Made by a program: the position numbers and the translations under genes. From Desulfofundulus thermobenzoicus (GTDB taxonomy: Bacteria > Bacillota > Desulfotomaculia > Desulfotomaculales > Desulfovirgulaceae): a DNA stretch of 64,000 nucleotides. The stretch covers positions 1 to 64,000 of the forward strand of contig NZ_WHYR01000008.1 of assembly GCF_009428905.1 (NCBI RefSeq). Direction: 5' to 3'. Below the pieces are notes generated by a model. The model ran no database searches. It worked only from the letters and a program-made list of their open reading frames with translations, and was not told the DNA's origin. Within the stretch, counting starts at the first letter, position 1, and every line of letters starts with the position of its first letter. Below are positions 61,068-64,000 of this stretch, piece after piece.

Positions 61068-61098
61068 GAAACTGCCGGGGATGGGCAGTTCTTTTTGG
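61068..61098 (+). terminator. Terminator of the envelope cluster
   Basis: AAACTGCC-GGGGAT-GGGCAGTT followed by CTTTTTGGTTTT, 65 bases after the stop. Confidence 0.8.
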
Positions 61099-61100
61099 TT

Positions 61101-61125
61101 TTGACAATATTCCTGGAAGAATGTT
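61101..61125 (+). promoter_or_regulatory. Strong promoter upstream of the transposase fragment
   Basis: -35 TTGACA (61101-61106) and -10 TATGAT near 61125-61130, spaced 18. Between it and 61305 lies a short frame (QQLPTGRQILIKHNKAVAIY, from a TTG after TTAGGAGG at 61154) of about 41 residues; it is not recognised. Confidence 0.55.
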
Positions 61126-61304
61126 ATGATAAGGTAAGATCAGTAAGAAGGTTAGGAGGTTTGCAGCAGCTACCAACAGGCCGACAAATATTGATAAAAC
61201 ATAACAAAGCAGTTGCAATATACTATGGAACTCTTAACCACCATCAGCAAAGCGGCAAAAAATCAGGCAGGGGTTTCGGGAAGTGATTGCGGGAGTGTTG
61301 CAGG

Positions 61305-61682
61305 ATGACGAAGCCGAAAATAAAGAAAACGGTTAACCCGGAAGACGGCCTGAAATACACCGTCTGTGGCAAGTTTTTCCCGGAAGTCTACCCTGACATT
61401 CGCTCCCAGAAGTGGGGCCGGGGCGACGAAGACCCCCTGACCACCGAGATGCGCCTTTTTTGCGCCTGTACCCGATGGACATTCAACCGGATATTGGAAG
61501 GCCGTTTCCGTAATGAACTCAAAAAAGAAGGCCAGAAGTTATTTGGCATAAACTCCCGTTTTTGTGACGATGCCATATTAAAGGCAAAGGCCGTTATTGA
61601 ATCGCAAGGAGCGAAAGCCTGGTCATGGGGAGGCCGGGTTCACAAAAACCAACAATTGTTAGGTATTGTGAGCTTTTTTTGA
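61305..61682 (+). pseudogene. N-terminal fragment of an IS200/IS605-type TnpB-related transposase
   Basis: The frame reads MTKPKIKKTVNPEDGLKYTV, then LFCACTRWTFNRILEGRFRN and LFGINSRFCDDAILKAKAVI; this matches the first ~110 residues of TnpB/OrfB-like proteins. It stops after an unrelated tail (HKNQQLLGIVSFF). The catalytic RuvC part is missing. The rest of the element has been lost and an AbrB gene follows at 61697. Confidence 0.7.
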
Positions 61683-61696
61683 ACCAGGCATAAAAC

Positions 61697-61972
61697 ATGG
61701 CTATCACGGTCGTTTCCACCAGAGGACAGGTTGTGATACCTGTGGAGATAAGAAAGAAACTAAATATAAAAGAGGGGGATGTTCTATCTGTCCATATTGA
61801 TGAGGGTGGCCGTATTGTTCTAAAAAGCCAGCGGAAAAAACAGGTCAAAAAGGGGATAGTGGAAAAAACGGCCGGTCTGCTGTCGGACATGGAGATGAGC
61901 GGAATGGAGTATGTTGAGAGCATACGACGTAATCAATCCATATCAAACATAAAACAGCGGGCGGGCCGTTAA
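61697..61972 (+). CDS. AbrB/MazE-type DNA-binding antitoxin-like protein, orphan
   Basis: The 91-residue product has a full AbrB-like N-terminal domain (MAITVVSTRGQVVIPVEIRK, LNIKEGDVLSVHIDEGG). Its C-terminal part (GLLSDMEMSGMEYVESIRRN) resembles VapB tails. No PIN toxin gene follows; the frame overlaps the end of csaB by 4 bases in convergent direction. Probably the remnant half of a TA pair. Confidence 0.65.
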   Translation: MAITVVSTRGQVVIPVEIRKKLNIKEGDVLSVHIDEGGRIVLKSQRKKQVKKGIVEKTAGLLSDMEMSGMEYVESIRRNQSISNIKQRAGR

Positions 61973-63315
61973 CAAGTGCTATTTCTAAACTCCTCCAGCA
62001 CATCCAGGGCCAGGACGGCGGAGCGGTGGGCCAGTTTCTGTAAAGGCTTTATTTTTTCTCCCAGTTCCTTTTTAAAACCCTCCGGGTCCTTTAAAATTTC
62101 CTCCACAGCCCCGTCCAGCTTCCCAAAATCCAGATCCCCCACCCGGGCCGCCGGCCGCAGGCCCAGCTGCTGTAAAAAGCGGTCGATTTTAGGGTCGTAG
62201 GAGATGCCCACCAGGGGCACATTTAAAATGGCCGCCAGGATCAGGGCGTGCAGGCGCATACCGATGAGCAGATCCAGGCACCGGATGACGCTGATCATTT
62301 CCTCTACGGTGAAATCCCTTTCCAGCACGGGAGCCGGCTTTTCCATCCGGGCGGCAATATCCCGGCCCACGGCCACATCGGCGGGGTAATGAAAAGGCAG
62401 GAAGACCACCTGCCACCCCTGCCGGACAAGCCCGTCCGCCACCCGGGCCACGGCCCGCTTTTTCCGGTCGGTGAAGCCCGGCCAGTTACGTACCGATATG
62501 CCGGCTATCTGAGAGGTGGGATGCGGGAGGTGGGAAGTGGGAAACAATTGACCTGTTCCGGTCACGGAACGGGAAGCATCTTTGGCGCAGGAGTACCGGT
62601 TGTTCCGGATCTCCGGGGCATGGTCGGCTTCCGGGCCCTCAACGGCGCCGGCGGCAAAAGTTCCCGGGCACCCCTCACCGTTGCGGCCGCCTGTGCTTAT
62701 CCCAAACTGGCGCAAAATCTCCGCTCCCCTGCCCCCGTCGATTTTTTCACCACATAACCCCAGGGCGGCGTCCACGGTCACATGCACCGGCGGCCCGTTC
62801 ACCCCCATGCGGGCCAGGTCCCGGGCCGATTGTTCGTCCCGCACAATAATCAGCCTGGCCCGGTTGGCCACCCGGCGCACCAGGAACCGGCCCAGGACGG
62901 TGCGCACCGGCCCGATGCCCTGGGCGTAAAAAACCACCGGCTTTTTCAGCTGCACGGCCAGCCACATCACACCCAGGTAATACAAAAGGCTCTTGATCCC
63001 CGTCACATCCTGCAAAAGGCTGCCGCCCCCGCTGATCAGCAGGTCGGCCTCCCGCAAAACCCGGTAGATCTCTTTTATGTGCCAGCGGTTGACCGCCTCC
63101 ACACCATAAAGCCGCCTGGTCTGGCCGGAGTCGTTGGACAGCACAACCACCTGCAGGGTGCCGTCCCGGCGCCCTGTCCGCCTTTGTGCCCACTGGCTTT
63201 TAAAGGCCTCCAGCATGGCCAGCAATACCGCTTCATCGCCCAGGTTGCGAAAACCGTAATAACCGGAGACAACCACCCGGGGCGGCCTGTTTGTATCCAG
63301 CCCTTTATCCTTCAT
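61969..63315 (-). CDS. csaB: Polysaccharide pyruvyl transferase CsaB
   Basis: The product has 448 residues. VVVSGYYGFRNLGDEAVLLA, LISGGGSLLQDVTG, VVFYAQGIGPV, VRDEQSARDLARMGV, then GISVRNWPG and the C-terminal MRLHALILAAILNVPLVGIS YD are CsaB motifs. It adds ketal pyruvate to the secondary wall polymer, giving the ligand of SLH domains. Between QFGIS and IAGISVRN there is about 65 residues of repeat-derived insertion, including PTSHLPHPTSQ encoded by GGGAAGT-type repeats. Start ATG overlaps the upstream gene by 11 bases. Confidence 0.88.
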   Translation of the reverse strand: MKDKGLDTNRPPRVVVSGYYGFRNLGDEAVLLAMLEAFKSQWAQRRTGRRDGTLQVVVLSNDSGQTRRLYGVEAVNRWHIKEIYRVLREADLLISGGGSLLQDVTGIKSLLYYLGVMWLAVQLKKPVVFYAQGIGPVRTVLGRFLVRRVANRARLIIVRDEQSARDLARMGVNGPPVHVTVDAALGLCGEKIDGGRGAEILRQFGISTGGRNGEGCPGTFAAGAVEGPEADHAPEIRNNRYSCAKDASRSVTGTGQLFPTSHLPHPTSQIAGISVRNWPGFTDRKKRAVARVADGLVRQGWQVVFLPFHYPADVAVGRDIAARMEKPAPVLERDFTVEEMISVIRCLDLLIGMRLHALILAAILNVPLVGISYDPKIDRFLQQLGLRPAARVGDLDFGKLDGAVEEILKDPEGFKKELGEKIKPLQKLAHRSAVLALDVLEEFRNSTC

Positions 63316-64000
63316 TTTCCGCCTTCCCTACTGCCGAAAGGATTTTTCGCCCACTGAAAACACATAAGCGCCAGACCGGAATAAGGAGCAGCCCGGTCAA
63401 AATACCCAGCCAGAGCCCGTGGAATACGCGCAGGACGGAAACGGCCAGAGGGGTGTGTATATGCATGAAAGTGTTGATCACCGATATCTGCCCGATGGCC
63501 CCCAGTAACAAAAGGGGTAAAAAGCGGTTGTCCCTGTATCCGTAATAAAATAACAGCAACAGCAGCGGGTGGCCGATGAGGAACTCCTTGGTCCGCGGCC
63601 GCACATACAAAAGATGGTTGAGCAGGGATCGGAACTTTAGTTCCAGCCCGGACGGGGGGATTATTTCCTGCGTGCCCGTGCGCATCAGGAAAATGATCAG
63701 CACCACCAGCAGGAAGACGGCCGCCAGCACCCATTTCAACAGCAACGGCCTGTCCAGCAGCCGGGCGGCACGCTCCCAGAGATGCCCTTTGGATTCCCCG
63801 GCCAATCCCCTGCCCGTGAAAATAACGGCCAGGAACAACAGGGGCAGCACATAGGCCATTTTCACACCGGTAAAGTAGCGCAATTTGAGCATGTAGCCGC
63901 TGTCCGCCAGCAGGCCCACCATCAATAACGCACCCGGCAGAGTAAGCAGGGTGGTGCGGATCAGCAAAAAAACGCTCCTCCCGCCTGTTGTTCCTCCGGG
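63305..64000 (-). CDS. DUF5693 family membrane protein, C-terminal part (runs off the window)
   Basis: At least 231 residues are visible, with about seven spans (LLRT/LLIRTTLLTLPGALLM, VLPLLFLAVIFTG, LKWVLAAVFLLVVLIIFLM). The central loop GTQEIIPPSGLELKFRSLLN is a DUF5693 feature. The frame is open upstream to 64000. The gene overlaps csaB and the pair is common in SLH-type Firmicutes; it may flip or handle a polymer intermediate, but this is an inference. Confidence 0.72.
   Translation of the reverse strand, partial: PGGTTGGRSVFLLIRTTLLTLPGALLMVGLLADSGYMLKLRYFTGVKMAYVLPLLFLAVIFTGRGLAGESKGHLWERAARLLDRPLLLKWVLAAVFLLVVLIIFLMRTGTQEIIPPSGLELKFRSLLNHLLYVRPRTKEFLIGHPLLLLLFYYGYRDNRFLPLLLLGAIGQISVINTFMHIHTPLAVSVLRVFHGLWLGILTGLLLIPVWRLCVFSGRKILSAVGKAENEG

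Noticed and set aside
1-64000. tRNA or rRNA genes
   Set aside because: No cloverleaf, TTCGA-type T-loop context or rRNA core sequence was recognised by eye; a tRNA scan would settle it.

Overview
The window comes from a GC-rich, endospore-forming, anaerobic Firmicute. The sporulation block (spoIIE, divIC, yabQ, yabP, a SpoIID-like lipoprotein, spoVT), the heterodisulfide-reductase (Hdr) cluster with an F420-dehydrogenase-like subunit, a Tmc/DsrMK-like membrane redox pair and a carbon-monoxide-dehydrogenase remnant together point to a sulfate-reducing or syntrophic Desulfotomaculum/Pelotomaculum-type organism. This assignment is inferred from gene content only.

Layout. 1-13.3 kb (minus strand): the conserved spoVT/mazG/hup/rqcP/yabP/yabQ/divIC/yabR/ppx/spoIIE neighbourhood, loosened by intergenic repeats, a DnaA-box cluster, a methyltransferase, a Uma2-type nuclease and antitoxin relics. 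13.3-20.8 kb: two UPF0324 (putative sulfate exporter) permeases, a previously unmarked 41-residue membrane protein, and a divergent two-component system with an extra sensor. 20.8-24.3 kb: an ECF transporter operon with an attenuator-like leader. 24.3-26.1 kb: a Y-family polymerase with two LexA-like operators. 26.1-37.7 kb: a six-gene Hdr operon. It encodes a 1470-residue HdrA with an inserted NfnB/GltD-like module, a second HdrA, an MvhD whose in-frame TGA is very probably selenocysteine, an FrhB/FdhB-like protein, HdrC and HdrB. 38-41 kb: a membrane redox pair and a cooS fragment. 41-45 kb: metK and a DUF1659/DUF2922/YvrJ small-protein cluster. 45-51.5 kb: sugar-nucleotide and envelope genes (phosphohexomutase, galU, a WecA/MraY-like transferase, fabZ). 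51.5-64 kb: a secreted FAD protein, vapBC, then an envelope-polysaccharide cluster (SLH phosphodiester glycosidase, two GT4 modules, one fused to an O-antigen ligase/polymerase) and convergent csaB plus a DUF5693 membrane protein.

How the parts may work together. The Hdr operon looks like a cytoplasmic flavin-based electron-bifurcating complex joining NAD(P)H or formate/F420-type donors to a disulfide or ferredoxin; the Tmc-like pair would link to membrane quinones. CsaB, the SLH protein and the glycosyltransferases suggest an S-layer anchored to a pyruvylated wall polymer made from the products of the mutase, GalU and the WecA-like enzyme.

A recurrent theme is intergenic repeat DNA that runs into reading frames: the ends of metK and ecfA1, the middle of csaB, and the end of hdrC. 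A second theme is recent gene conversion between the two hdrA genes, which share more than 1.2 kb with no difference that I could see.
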